Notes: generated by a model not told the origin, from the letters alone. 64,000 bases of DNA from Vombatus ursinus (GCF_900497805.2 NW_020954585.1:46845860-46909859), one strand, 5' to 3'; positions 10,082-21,059 are shown, counted from the first letter of the stretch. Made by a program: numbers and translations.

Positions 10082-10570
10082 AAACAGCCGTGGGAGCCAC
10101 TCCTTGATGCAGACTCAGTGTGTGGGGAATCGATCAATTGCTTGTAGACCTCTGCATTTAAAATCGCTGATGCCCTCTTCCTCCTGGTTGCTTGTGGATA
10201 CTAAGTCAGGTACACCACGGATCTGGCCCCAGGGCAAAGGAATCTGCCCACATTCTTGCCTGACATTGGCTTCTGGAGCTGCTGATTGCTCAGGCAGGCC
10301 AAGCCTTCATCAGCAGCAAGAGTCTCATTTTTGACATTCTAGGCATGTCAGCTGTTGTTCCCAAGCTGCTGATACAGTATCAGGTGAATGCCACTGGGTC
10401 TGGGTGACGTCAGCTTAGTGGGATGAGTAGCAGGGCAACAACATTGAGGAGCAGGAACATTCAGCCTCCATAACAACAGAGGGACATGAGAAAGGAGAGA
10501 GAGACAGAAGGGATATGGAGAAAGCAGTAGCCTTACAGGACTGTGGAATTTTAGAACTGAGAAGCAACCT
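10082..10570. other. Non-repetitive intergenic stretch with a CRE
   Basis: No repeat is recognised for nearly 500 bp, which is unusual for this region. It contains a full CRE palindrome at 10405-10412. No exon with convincing splice sites is seen. Confidence 0.4.
10405..10412 (+). promoter_or_regulatory. Perfect CRE palindrome TGACGTCA
   Basis: Exact eight-base cAMP-response element, the CREB/ATF family site, in a CpG-poor, repeat-free stretch. The site is seen directly; activity is not known. The nearest genes are MMD2 (upstream) and RADIL (23 kb downstream). Confidence 0.4.
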
Positions 10571-10574
10571 TAGA

Positions 10575-10790
10575 GATCTTCTCTGGGGCATCATGATGTA
10601 GTAGAGAGGCTGCTAGACTTGGAATCAAAATGAGTTGGGTTCGAATCCCACCTCAGACACTTGCTTTGTGACCCTTGGGTAATCACTAAATTTTTCTGAG
10701 TTCGGTTTCCTCATTTGTAAAATGAGAGAATTGGACTTGACTTTGAAGGTGCCTTTAAGCTCTCCAGTCCTGATCCTAGCTTATAGCCCA
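10575..10790 (+). mobile_element. MIR/Mar1-type SINE
   Basis: tRNA-like head with B-box-like GGGTTCGAATCCCACCTCAG, then the CORE (ACTTGCTTTGTGACCCTTGG) and CAGTTCGG-like/TCATTTGTAAAATGAGAG 3' part. Strong match to other copies in the window. Confidence 0.7.
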
Positions 10791-11150
10791 ACCCTCAGTT
10801 TTGTGAGCTTTTATTTTTATTTTATTTCAATTAACAAGCATTTGTTTTCTACCCCACCCCACCCTACCCAAAAAGAAAAAAAAAAGAAACTCTAAGTAGG
10901 CCTAAACTGAGGTTTAGGGAAATAAAATGATAAACTTTTGATCCCCTCCACCAAGTTAGTGCCTGAGGCAGCATTAGAATCCAGGTCTCCTGGGTAGAGT
11001 GTTAATTCCACCAAACCACCTGCCCCTACCTTGGTTTAATCAACTGGGTTGAGGAGTAGAAAGGAGTCAGGAAGGTAAGGAAGATGAACAGAGCTTGCTT
11101 CTGTGGTTTGGGTGTAGCAGTCCATGCTTTCTGGATGTTCCATATCTGGA
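10791..11150. other. Intergenic, weak repeat traces
   Basis: An 'ATTAACAAGCATTTGTTTTC' piece resembles a minus-strand L2 or SINE end, followed by an A-rich patch near 10870. A weak minus-strand MIR-like trace (gcctgaggcagcattagaatccagg) is near 10960-11030. No gene evidence. Confidence 0.35.
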
Positions 11151-11345
11151 TGGAATTCAGCCTAATTGGCAGTTATTTCCCGAGCTGAGTTAGGAGAGCA
11201 GAGTTTGGCTGTGGCCTTCCCAGTGGTTGCAAGCATGTTCGCTCTCAGCTTATTTAAATCAATAACCCCGAGGTTCTATTTAGTGCCAGATTTGGCCCTT
11301 GTATTTGTTCAGTTGATTAAAAATGACAGCTGACAGCTAGACATG
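11150..11345. promoter_or_regulatory. Candidate conserved non-coding element
   Basis: Repeat-free and rich in homeodomain-partner motifs: AATCAATAA, TTGATTAA and a doubled TGACAGC (TGACAGCTGACAGC, the TALE/MEIS core, overlapping an E-box CAGCTG). Conservation cannot be tested here, so this is a lead only. Confidence 0.25.
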
Positions 11346-12095
11346 GAGAGAATTGAGCTGTGTTCCCTCTCTGTTAGTTCTAGAGACTGTACCTCAGAAG
11401 ACTGAAAAGAAACCAATAGAGTACTGACGAGGTTACTAACATTAGGCTTGAATTGTGAAGCACTGAAAGATGGAAGTAAAAGCCAGCTCCTTCAAACTAC
11501 TCACCTATAGAGGACGAATGTGTCAACAGGGAGACAAGGATTAAAAGCAGGCTAAATAATAATTTATAAAAGCTTTTCCGTGAATTTTTGAGCCTAAAAA
11601 TACCCCTCTTTTTAGGTTCCTTTATACCCCAAATTGAAATGTTATGATCATTTTCCCATATAGAGCCACATATTTTGAGGAACATCTGACCAAAACAAAG
11701 GAGCATTTCTCAGGGCTAATGCTTCCACCTGGGGAGAGCCTGGATAAATGCAAAGGGCACCACACTTGGCTAAAAATAGACAGTGCTGTACTTTGTGAAC
11801 CATGATGGAAAATTAGACGTGATTAGAGGAAGGGATGGGGGCAGTGGGTAGTGGGAAGGGATGTTACCTGGCCTACAGAGCATAGGCAAAAATCTATCCT
11901 GCCAAGTATTCTGACCATGTGCGCCACAAGGTCTGAGCACTGTTGGATTCCAGAGGCAGAGGGAGGATGTCATGGTTCTCAAGGCTGGGCAGAAGAAGCA
12001 AACCATAAGTGGTGTGATTTGAGAGGCCAGAAAAGTCCACTCCTAAATGGCTTCCTCAATGAGACCTGAAATTCTCTCATTAGTAATACATATAT
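11346..12095. other. Intergenic, nothing recognised
   Basis: No splice-flanked coding sequence, no clear SINE or LINE. Short open frames here have no recognisable protein content. Confidence 0.4.
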
Positions 12096-12099
12096 CCCT

Positions 12100-12265
12100 T
12101 TGTGTTAGGCCCCATCCTTTCCTGTTAAAATCCTTTACTTCTTTTCAGGCTCAGCACTGGTGCCATCCCTTCTATGAAGCTTTTCCTGATCCCACCTCCA
12201 AGACGAAAGTGTCTCCTTTCTTGAATTTTTCTACTTTGCCCTGCTTGTACTCTACCTTGTAATAT
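12100..12265 (+). mobile_element. L2 3' UTR fragment
   Basis: CTTTTCAGGCTCAGCACTGG, CTATGAAGCTTTTCCTGATC and TTGTAATATATTTATC-like text match the L2 3' UTR (coding end into UTR). Confidence 0.55.
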
Positions 12266-12324
12266 ATTTATCTGTCTGTATACATCCAGAGATATCTAGG
12301 TATATATACATACCCTACACTCTA

Positions 12325-12575
12325 GAGGATAGAAGGTAGGCCCTATTGTCAGGAAGAACCTGAGTCAGAATCCTGCTACTGGCACTCACTCACTGGCTCT
12401 GTGACCCTGGATAAGTCATTTAACCTCTCTTGGTCTCAGTTTCCTCATCTATAAAGTGAGGATTAAAAAAAATAGCACCTACCTCATAGAGTTGTTGTGA
12501 GGATCAAATAAATTGATATACATATGTATAGTTCTTCACAAACCTTAAAGCACTATGTGATTGCTAAATATTATT
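12325..12575 (+). mobile_element. MIR/Mar1-type SINE, near full length
   Basis: AGTCAGAATCCTGCTACTGG head remnant, CTGGCTCTGTGACCCTGGAT, TTGGTCTCAGTTTCCTCATC, GTTGTTGTGAGGATCAAATA and a 3' end with GCACTATGTGATTGC. All CORE-SINE parts are in order. Confidence 0.7.
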
Positions 12576-12798
12576 GATGTTACTCTCTGTCATACCCCCT
12601 CAAGGGGTGCTAAGTAATCTCCTTGATCATGGAGGAGATGGCTTCTCTCTCCATCTCTCACTCTCTGTCTCTTTCTTTCTGTCTCTATCTCTCAGTTTCT
12701 CTTTCAAGATCGTAAAGAGGAAAGAACATTTGAAATGGGAATAGTGAGGGACCTGAGTACTTCTGGCAGACAACCTTTGGCAAAGCTTCCTCTTAAAG

Positions 12799-13003
12799 TA
12801 AGGGTTCTTGACCTTGTTAAACCTTTGTGTATATAGGTAGATAGGTGTGTGTGCATATATATTGCATTTCAATATACTTGGTTTGCCTTTGTAATCCTTT
12901 ATATTTTATTTTTATGCTTTTAAAAACATTATTCTGAGAAGGGTCTGTAGGTTTCATCGGATTACCAAAGGAGTCTATGACAGAAAAGTGGTTAAGAATC
13001 CTG
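12799..13003 (+). mobile_element. hAT-type MITE, copy 2
   Basis: Same family as 1692-1879. Left end TAAGGGTTCTTGACC, right end GTGGTTAAGAATCCTG. Flanks TCTTAAAG (12791-12798) and TTTTAAAG (13004-13011) match at 7 of 8 bases, a clear hAT target duplication. The centre contains AAAAACATTATTCTGAGAAG, which is also in the copy at 14.4 kb. Confidence 0.75.
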
Positions 13004-13011
13004 TTTTAAAG

Positions 13012-14366
13012 CATTGGTAGGATAAAATGAGGAAAAGACTAGAAGTGGGAGTTTGGGGGAAGCACATTTTCACTTTGTTGGACCAGACTGCTATAGAGTT
13101 CTCTCATCTCTTCCATCTTGGAGTGACTAATACAGTTGGATTGCTAGCTTTGATGTCAGCTCAGGTCCTCGTGTGACTTTACTGTCACCAGTTGGAAGCA
13201 GGACCTCAAAGGTCATCTGATCCCGTGTCATTTCTTTACTAACGAGGAAAATAAAGGCCAATAAGACCAAGAAGCATTTAAACCACTTCCCTTTCTTCAC
13301 ATCCAATAAAAACCTGAGATTTAGGAAGTGTTTCTATGAGATAGGCACCTTTTGGGTCTTATTTCTATCGGGGTCTATTTTAACTGATTCCCAACTTAAA
13401 GTTGGGCACAGGGGACAGGGAATTAGGATTCCTAAATCACATTCTTGACCTGGTCAATGCTGGGATGGTAAGGAATCCCCTAGGAGAGCCTTTGCATTGG
13501 AGGTGATCAGGTCACAAATAGTCATAAGTGGGGAAACTCAGCTAGGGGTGATGGGGCCTCCCCTATAAATACTTAAATATTACAGAACATTAGATAATTT
13601 TAATCCCTGGCCCCAGCTTTGATGAGACTTAAATTCTCTGCTACACCCACATCTTATCTTATTCCTTTTAGAGAATCCTTAGCTATGACAGAAGGTTAAT
13701 GTGGGCAGTATTTGTCAGTATGCTGTTGTTATTATTGCTTAAAGTGATAAAACTTGTTTCAGAATTCCCAGTGCTAAAATGAACAAAAGAAACTGTCCCC
13801 GGTGTCCATGCTATTGCTTCACTGATTTCCAAAGTAGCTCTTTTTTTTTTTTTAAAGACTCATCCCTGAATCTCTTCTCCTAAACTGCATGGTAATGAAA
13901 CAGGGCCCTAAAAGTCTGCCCAATTCCTAATCTATATAATTCATTGAAGAGGGGACCATCATTCAGGATAGTGTTTAAATACCAGAGCAACATAACATAG
14001 TTGGATGTACAGAAAGGGTCCCAGAAGCTCCTTCAGTTTTGGTCATGTTCATTCTGACTACATTCTAGGCACATTTCCAGAAGGGATAGGAGGGTCCTTT
14101 TGGAAGAAAGCCAAACCACAGAAGTTATAACTATTCTCTAAGAAAATTCTCTAGCTTCTTTAGGAAAGAGCTGGGCTCCAAAAATCTCTTTGGTTCTTCA
14201 TATTTCTCTCATGTTGCCTTATTTGGCATCAAAGAAATCGATTTCCACCCACCAGCCAATAAAGTTTGGGGAAGTTTGGTTATTGACTTTCTTTAGTCTC
14301 ATTGTAAGATATTGTCACCTTTCTCATAGATTTTTGAGCTAAAAGGAATCCTAAAAATATCTAATT
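13012..14366. other. Intergenic, mostly unassigned
   Basis: No gene evidence. Weak CORE-SINE-like text lies near 13195-13270 (minus). A poly-T run is at 13841-13854. The remainder looks like unique or very old sequence. Confidence 0.35.
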
Positions 14367-14572
14367 GGGGGGTTCTGAACCTGGGGACTCAGAGGTCTCC
14401 AAGAGGTCTGTAAATGTGAATGGGAGAGAAAAATGACATCTTTATTTTCACTAACCTCTAACTAAAATTTAGAATTTCTTTCAATTATTTAAAAACATTA
14501 TTCTGAGAGGAGGTTCACCAGTTTGCCCCAGGGATCCAGGAAGCAAACAAAAAAAAAGATTAAGAACTTCTG
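14367..14572 (+). mobile_element. hAT-type MITE, copy 3
   Basis: Same family as copies 1 and 2: GGTTCTGAACCTGGGG at the left, AAGATTAAGAACTTCTG at the right, shared centre AAAAACATTATTCTGAGAGG. Flanks ATCTAATT and ATCTAGAC share their first five bases, a decayed target duplication. Confidence 0.7.
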
Positions 14573-14629
14573 ATCTAGACCAATACCCTCGTTTGAAGGA
14601 AGGAGGAAGAGAAGGGTAATAAGCATTTC

Positions 14630-14840
14630 TTAAGCACCAGCCACTTTCCAAATATTCTTATTTGATCCTCACAGTAAATAGAAGCAGGAGCTTCTATTAT
14701 CTCTATTTTACTGTTGTGGAAACTGAGGCAGAAGTTAAATAAATAACTCATTCAAGGTCACACAACTAAGTATCTAAGGCCAGATTTGTACTCAGGTCTT
14801 CCATGGTCCAGCTCCATATCAATGTTACCTAGCTGCCTCT
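14630..14840 (-). mobile_element. MIR/Mar1-type SINE, minus strand
   Basis: Inverse CORE order: TTATTTGATCCTCACAGTAA, GAAACTGAGGCAGAAG, AAGGTCACACAACTAAGTAT and the inverse tRNA head ending TTACCTAGCTGCCTCT. Confidence 0.7.
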
Positions 14841-14869
14841 AGCTTCTAGAGATGAGGAAATGAGGGATG

Positions 14870-15030
14870 GCAAGAAAACAGCAATTGGGTTCAGATTTTT
14901 ACCCTGCTATTTACTGCATATGTGACTTTGGCCAAGTTACTTAATCTCTCTTGACCTCGGTTTTCTCCTCTATAAAATGAAGTAATTGGTTAGACTAGAT
15001 GATCTCCAAGTTATAGCCAGTGATCTGTTG
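14870..15030 (+). mobile_element. MIR-type SINE
   Basis: TTGGGTTCAGATTTTTACCC, GACTTTGGCCAAGTTACTTA, TCGGTTTTCTCCTCTATAAA and the 3' end GACTAGATGATCTCCAAG. Confidence 0.65.
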
Positions 15031-15620
15031 ATAAATGTTTACAACCAGATCTCTAGGGGAAGAATGTATGCAGGACACACTTTGAAGTTTAAGTTTGTTG
15101 ACATTTTTCCATTATTTTGTTAAGTCTAGACAATCAACAAAACAATAAATTAGGCCCTGATATGTAGCATTTGCTGTTTTTTTGAGGTATAAATGCTCAC
15201 CTCTGCGTATAATTGTAAAAACCACCCAATATCACATAGTTAGTGTTGCAGTAAAACTAGACCTCATGTCAATCTGATGCCATAGCTTTTCCTTCATCAG
15301 AGTTTTAGTAGACCAGCACATTTTATTCCATATTTCCCTACTTTTTTCAAGGGACCAAAGAAAACATAAGTACCCAATTCCACATTAGAAACAAAACAAA
15401 CAACTATGTCCCTTCTCTCAAGAAGCTTCAGCTTTGACAACCAGCTGTGTAGTTGGCATGGCTGTATAATATGGTGCTCGTGTGTTAGGTTGTTTCAAGA
15501 GAGATTAAATAAATGTTCAAATATTTCTTCCAAATTCTAGGTTATCTGTCTCCCTCACATTTTCCCCCCACATGTTTGTCTCCTCCTTTATTTTTTGATT
15601 TCATTTCTTGGTCTTAGTTG
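15031..15620. other. Intergenic, unassigned
   Basis: No exon or clear element. One weak minus-strand CORE-like trace (CACCCAATATCACATAGTTA) is near 15220. Confidence 0.35.
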
Positions 15621-15624
15621 ATGT

Positions 15625-15785
15625 GAGCATGAAGCAGTGTTGCATGTAGGAAAGAACCCTAGACTGGGAGTCAGAAGACCTGACCTTGCCATCAAGTAGC
15701 TGTGTGACCTTGGGAAAGACATTTGACTTCTCTGGGGCCTCCTTTCCTCATCTGTTAAATGAAAGAATTGCTCTACAACAGGCTT
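15625..15785 (+). mobile_element. MIR-type SINE
   Basis: GAGCATGAAGCAGTGTTGCA head remnant, then AGTAGCTGTGTGACCTTGGG and CTTTCCTCATCTGTTAAATG. Confidence 0.65.
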
Positions 15786-16389
15786 TTCCCAACCAGTGAA
15801 TCACTAGTTACTGAGGCAGGTGGCTCCATTTCCACTCAATCTGGAAAGCAGACCATATGACCAGATTCCCTTTGAGGTAGGAAAAGGTGACCTCCATTCT
15901 GCTGACTGTTGCTGTAATGGCCCTATCTCCTGATGTGTCCCCGGAGGGGACAATGACTGGTAGCAGAAGGAACAAAGGTGAAAGTAGATTTTTAAACTCA
16001 AAGGCCAAGTTTGTGTCATATCCTTTTTTCTTTGTATCCACAGTGACTGGCACAATACCTTAAACATAGTGAGCATAGTCTAGCAGCTATTGGTTGAATT
16101 GAATGGAATAAATTCAATTAAATAGGAATTAGATTTATTTTGGTTGACCCTAGAGGGCAGTACATGCAGCAATGGGTGAAAGGGGAAAACCGAAAAGGGG
16201 CCTGAAGTCAGGAAAAACTTCCCAACCAATGGAGTTATCCTAAAATGTAATGATCTGCCTCCTCCTCACTGGAGTCCTTTAAGCAAAGGCTAATGAACCA
16301 TTAACTAGCTATGATTTCATGATTTAGGTTTGGTTTGGACTACATGGCTTTTAAGGTCCCTTCCAACTGAAATTCTTTGTGATTCTATG
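15786..16389. other. Intergenic, CR1/L3-like tail
   Basis: Mostly unassigned. The end (TTGGACTACATGGCTTTTAA, GGTCCCTTCCAACTG, TGTGATTCTATG at about 16335-16388) resembles the 3' end of CR1/L3 LINEs on the + strand. The upstream 'gaaaaacttcccaacc' and 'ctggagtcctttaagcaaaggctaatg' text fits the CR1 3' UTR from about 16195. A weak CTCF-like AGAGGGCAGTA lies at 16153-16163. Confidence 0.45.
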
Positions 16390-16495
16390 TAGTTGACTGA
16401 CTTTTTATCTTTGTATACTCAGTAAGTATTTAATACAAGGGCCTGACACGTAGTAGGACCTTAGTAAATGCTTGTTGAATAAATGAATGAATGAA
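16390..16495 (+). mobile_element. L2 3' terminus
   Basis: TTATCTTTGTATACTCAG..., GGGCCTGACACGTAGTAGGA and GCTTGTTGAATAAATGAATG, the classic L2 3' end with its GAAT repeats. Confidence 0.7.
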
Positions 16496-17110
16496 TTGAG
16501 CCCATTATTAACTTTCCATTATCAATGAACACTCTCTTCCATTGTCATCATATGATTATGGTGAAGAAATCAAAAGTGGTCTTTCTTCTAGGTTGGGAAG
16601 ACCTGTTCTGTAAGGGTCTTCTTGGCTCTGACTCTTTAATAACTACTAAGAATGGTCAGGCCAGCTTCACTTAGCAGGTTGACCCTGACTTGACAAGGGT
16701 CAATATTACCATTTTAGTTCTGACTTTAACCTTGCCTCAGTAGGTAAGATAGGGAATCAGTCTTCTAGAACCTTAGGGATAAGCCAGATCAGCTTCTTAC
16801 CACCTGATGTTTGAAATAGAGTGATCGAGATTTACCTGTTCTGTACCTTGAGAGCTTTAGTAGGTATTTGTTTCTTGAAAACTGAGCTTCCTTGGCACAA
16901 CTCAGAGACCATTGGTTTCTTAATTCAAGCTTCTGGTGTGTGTCCTGCTAAGTCAGCATAGGCTACTCTTAACTTTGAAAAAAAAATGAAATACAATGAA
17001 ATGTCAGAGTGAGATGGAGGGTAGTTGGCAGGTTTGTGCCAATTATTTGCATAAATTTGGATGTTTGCTTCTTTCTACTTCTTGTTTGGACTAAATCTAG
17101 GTTGCTTGGA
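16496..17110. other. Intergenic, nothing recognised
   Basis: No exon-like sequence with plausible splice sites, and no repeat family recognised with confidence. Confidence 0.35.
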
Positions 17111-17114
17111 AGCA

Positions 17115-17300
17115 ACTTTGCAGTGTGGTGTAGTGAGTAGCTGGAGTGCTGGACTTGAAATAAGGAAGACCTGGGATCACATCCTGCCTTAGATACTTAC
17201 TAGTTGTGTGACCCTGGACAAGTACCTCAGTTTAATCAACTATAAAATGAAAAGGTTGGATTAGATGGCTCCTAAGATCCTGTCTAGTTCTACTTCTATT
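17115..17300 (+). mobile_element. MIR/Mar1-type SINE
   Basis: Head GCAGTGTGGTGTAGTGAGTA, B-box region GGGATCACATCCTGCC, CORE TACTAGTTGTGTGACCCTGG and 3' part AACTATAAAATGAAAAGGTT. Confidence 0.7.
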
Positions 17301-17624
17301 AACCCCGCAATTTTGGGGATTAGGCGGTTGGTGTAAGATGTCTAGATTGCGTCTCAGCTAAGTACATTGTTTTGGTTGGTGAGTTGTCCTAAGGCAGGCT
17401 GCCAGTGTCAATTCTAGCCATCTGTCTCCTCCCTCAGGGGAAGTCTAGTTGTATGAATCATTTCCTGGACTACTTTGGAAATTGTACTCCTAGCCCAGGA
17501 GGGAAGTGAATTGCAATATAACCTTAGACCAATGTGGGGATTTGCTTAGGTTGAAGCTGAATTTGCTGATCCGTGGCTTTAGTAAGAAGGAAGAAGAGGT
17601 GTTTCTTGGTGATGGAGATGATTA

Positions 17625-18600
17625 CCTCTAGGACTAAATATAAACTCCTTTATCTGGCATTTAAAGTCCTTTACATCTTGGTTCCTTCCTATTTTTCCAC
17701 TTTTACACATTATTCCCTCCATGAAAAGTCTATGATACTGATATACTTTGAGTTTCTCACACAACACCATCCATTTCACATCTAGATGCCTTTGAACTGG
17801 CTGTTCCCCCATGCTTGGAATGCCCTCCTTATCCCCACCTCTTAGAATTTCTGGCTCCCCCTGCCCCCCAAAACTGGCTTAAGTGCCACCTTCTGCTGGA
17901 GGTCCTTCTGAATTAACCAAGCGGCTGCGGCATCCTCCACTGAGGTTACTTTGTATCTACTTTGTTCATATCTTGAGAGGCAGTACAGCATAATGAACAG
18001 GGTTGTTGTTGGTTGTTATTGTTGCTGTTCTTCGTTGTTGTTTCAGTCCTCTTTGTGACCCCATTTGGGATTTTCTTGGCAAAGATACTAGAGTGGTTTG
18101 TGCCATTTCCTTCTCCAGATCATTTTACAGGTGAGGAAACTGAGGTAAGCTAGCACGTATCTGGGGCCACATTTGAACTCATGAAGATGAGTCTTTCTGA
18201 TTCCAAGCCCGGTGCTTTATCTACTGCTCTACCTAGCTGCGCTTAATGAGCAGAGATGTGGCTTCAAAACCAGGCTAACTTGTGTTCAGGTCCCAACTCT
18301 GACAAATACTGGCTGTGTGACCCCGAGCAAGTCACTTAATCTCTCAATGATCTTCTAGTTGACTCGCTAAGGCTATAAGTTGCACGGGAAGGTAAGAACC
18401 TGCCAGGAGTTTGCTATACCAATGAAATCATAGCTTCTATACCTATATCTCTTGTATATACCCAAATATGCTTGCTCATATTGTCCCCTCTGTTAGAATG
18501 TAAACTCCTTGAGCACAGGGACTGCTTTGCTTTTTTTTTTTGTATCCCTAGTGCTGAGCACAGTGCCTAGCACACCGTAAGCGCTTAATGAATGCCTGTA
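17625..18600 (+). mobile_element. L2-type LINE 3' end, split by SINEs
   Basis: First part 17625-17990 covers the end of L2 ORF2 (CTGGCATTTAAAGTCC, TCCTATTTTTCCACTTTTAC, CTGTTCCCCCATGCTTGGAA). The second part, 18415-18600, holds the 3' UTR (TAGAATGTAAACTCCTTGAG, CACAGTGCCTAGCACACCGT). Between them sit a BovB-tailed SINE (18006-18243) and a short MIR-like piece (about 18244-18345). The halves are in order, so the SINEs landed in an existing L2. Confidence 0.7.
18006..18243 (-). mobile_element. BovB-tailed SINE (RTESINE-like), minus strand
   Basis: Minus-strand SINE with a tRNA-like head (inverse of GCAGCTAGGTAGAGCAGTAG) and CORE-like middle. The 3' tail reads, on the + strand, TCTTTGTGACCCCATTTGGG and TCTTGGCAAAGATACTAG, the same text as the 3' end of BovB LINEs. 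Flanks TAATGAACAGGGTTG (17991-18005) and TAATGAGCAGAGATG (18244-18258) look like a decayed target duplication. Confidence 0.75.
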
Positions 18601-18824
18601 GATTCATATTGTACTTCTCAAAGACAGACCTCAAAGTTAAAAGAAAAGCAAGGAGAGCATTTGTCAAAAAAAAAAAAAAGACACCCTCTAGTGGTTTTTA
18701 TACTTCAAACCCACCATGTCTTCTTGAAGCTAACTGGGGACTGAGAGAGGAGGTGAAAGAAAACTTCCAGCAGTAATTACAGTTATCTCTTTGAGTGCCT
18801 GGGATTGAGGCAGAAGGGAACTGA

Positions 18825-19020
18825 AATTCAGTAATAATAGTATCTTACATTTGTAGAGTATTCTTAAGACTTAAAAGTACTTTTTTTAACATGTATTTAA
18901 AGATCTTTGCAAATGTTAAAGTGCTATATAAATGTCAGTTTAAATTATTATTATTATTATTATTATTGTTATTATTGTTACATACACTATCTCATTTGAT
19001 CCTCACAACAACCTAGATGG
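18825..19020 (+). mobile_element. MIR-type SINE 3' part with (TTA)n
   Basis: GTAATAATAGTATCTTACAT, TCTTTGCAAATGTTAAAGTG and a TTA microsatellite (about 18948-18975), followed by CTCATTTGATCCTCACAACA, which is on the other strand. Probably two abutting SINE ends. Confidence 0.5.
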
Positions 19021-19339
19021 AAAACCACATGAGGGAAGAAGGTTTCCATGAGATTTATCTTTCTTTCAAGAAGCTCTTCTAGGATTTCATTTCTTGTCAT
19101 GTCGGAGTCATTGGTTCTATGGACAAGGTTTTGGTAGCCAGGGGCTATCATTCAGTTCAATTACATAGTCATTTTCAGGTCACATGGGCCCACTATTTCT
19201 GTATATTAATTTAGTTATTAATATAGATAATTGATATTGAGAAAGCAGGAAAGTCACAGAACAGACATTCAAAATATACTTGGTTCATTCACAGTGGCTA
19301 GCATAGTGCTTTCCTGTGCATATCTGAATGTTCAAAAAA

Positions 19340-19700
19340 ATTCATTTGCTAATTCATTCAACTAAGAAACACTTATTAAGTGCCTACTGTATGTAGAATG
19401 CCATGCTAAGTGCTCCAGGGGAGATTTAAGTTTAGGCAAGACACTCATAGTAATTGCCTTCATGGAGCTTACAGTCTAATAGAATAAGAAAAATTCAGAT
19501 AACTGTAATTATCCTATATTTGCATTCGAGAATTGGAAAACTATATGCTATATGAAGTCTTTGGGAGATCATTACTTAGGAGCAAGAAAGCTTACTGGAC
19601 AGAATGGCATTTGAGTGGGCCTTAAAGATGGATAGGAAATTCAGTAAGTGAAGAAAGGGAGAACCAGCTATTGAATGAGAAATTATAAAAAGGCTTCACT
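19340..19700 (-). mobile_element. L2-type LINE 3' UTR, minus strand
   Basis: AAGAAACACTTATTAAGTGC, GCCATGCTAAGTGCTCCAGG, TTCATGGAGCTTACAGTCTA and further inverse L2 UTR text to about 19700. No intact frame. Confidence 0.65.
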
Positions 19701-20352
19701 GAGCTGAAATAAGGTCAAGCTTCAATTGTTCCCAGCTCCCTATACTGTTATTTTTAGTGTTCTGTGCTGTTGGCCTTGGGGTCAGATCTTCATAGAAATT
19801 TCAGCCTGCTCCCTTAGTTTTATACTTGGGATTCACAGGTGGACTATGGATTTTACAGGATTGGGTCCAATCTTGGGAGATGACCCCAAAATTTTGGCTG
19901 CTTATGTCCCCACCCAGAAATCCCCCTTAAATGGATATCAGTCAGTCAACTTGGGCAGGCACACATTTTCCCTACAGGCAGAGATAGAAATTAAATCACT
20001 TTAAGGAAAGAAGTGGTGCTGGTTCTGGAACGGCTACTCTACACACTCTAACAGACAAAAGATTTTAAGTTCACAGTGTTTGCTTTAAACTGAATGACCT
20101 TTCAAACTTATTTACACCACCCCAGGGTTTGCCAAACTAGTTGGTCTACTTCCCTTCAGTGCTAGGTCCCAGTGTGCTTTACGAAGCTTTATGGTGAGAC
20201 TGGAGTGAACTGTCTTTAATACTAACTTTTATTGACATGTTAATGTCTATAATGTTTGTGAATGGGATTTGCAGCTGTGACTTTTTTTAATGTCTTGTAT
20301 TGGACCATATCTAGATTGGTGAAATCAGTATTTTGTATTTAACACAGTATTT
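19701..20352 (+). other. Unassigned 3'-UTR-like sequence
   Basis: Non-repetitive, increasingly AT-rich sequence leading into two polyadenylation signals (20353 and 20419). It reads like the last part of a + strand transcript, but no coding exon or splice acceptor is identified. It lies 12 kb after the likely MMD2 polyadenylation site and 13 kb before the RADIL island. Confidence 0.3.
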
Positions 20353-20424
20353 AATAAAGGTTTGTAATAAGAATAACCATGGCCATGAATATTTTTATTT
20401 CCTGTGGAATAGGAATTAAATAAA
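20353..20424 (+). terminator. Tandem polyadenylation signals
   Basis: AATAAA at 20353-20358 and again at 20419-20424, the latter overlapping ATTAAA at 20415. A T/G-rich downstream element (TTGTCTTGATTGTTGTTTTG, 20448-20467) follows at the right distance for a cleavage site near 20440. This is a well-formed poly(A) site without an assigned transcript. Confidence 0.45.
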
Positions 20425-20554
20425 ACTTGATACCTCACTCTTGCAAATTTGTCTTGATTGTTGTTTTGGGGGGGGAATGATTGATTCAGATTGGAACCAG
20501 CAGCATTGACCTGTCTCTTTAGTCACCCAGTCCACAAGTATTCATTAAAAGCCT

Positions 20555-20895
20555 ACTACCAGGCTGCTCCCCGGGCCTGAAATGTTCTTCCTTCATACCT
20601 CTCTCTGCCTCTGGGAATCTCTGGACAGAGTCCTTCTGGACCCAGCATAAACACCACGTTGTTTTTGGGGCCCTTCCTGGTTCCCCTAGAGGCGAAAGCC
20701 TTTACCTCCAAGATTACTTTTATTTGCCTTCTCTTTGTTTTGTAGATATCTACATATGTGCATGTGGTCTTCTCCAATAAAATGTAAGCTCCTGGAGGGC
20801 AGGGACTGTTGCTCTTCTATCTTTATATCCCAGCACCTCCTTCAGTACTTAAACATTTTAGTCACTTACATACTTGTTGGTTGATTGAACTTGAG
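20555..20895 (+). mobile_element. L2 3' UTR fragment
   Basis: GCTGCTCCCCGGGCCTGAAA, ATAAAATGTAAGCTCCTGGA, GGGCAGGGACTGTTGCTCTT and TTGGTTGATTGAACTT. Typical L2 3' end. Confidence 0.7.
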
Positions 20896-21059
20896 GTCAT
20901 TGGATGAGTAATCTCTAAGATCCCTTTCACCTCTAACATTTTTGTAATTCTAAAGGAAATTTATGGAAGTGTGTAGCAGGTATAGGCCACCTAGAAAACA
21001 AAGTGACTGAACCACCCAACACTGTGTACTTTGCTGGTTATAAAATTAAAATGTTGATC

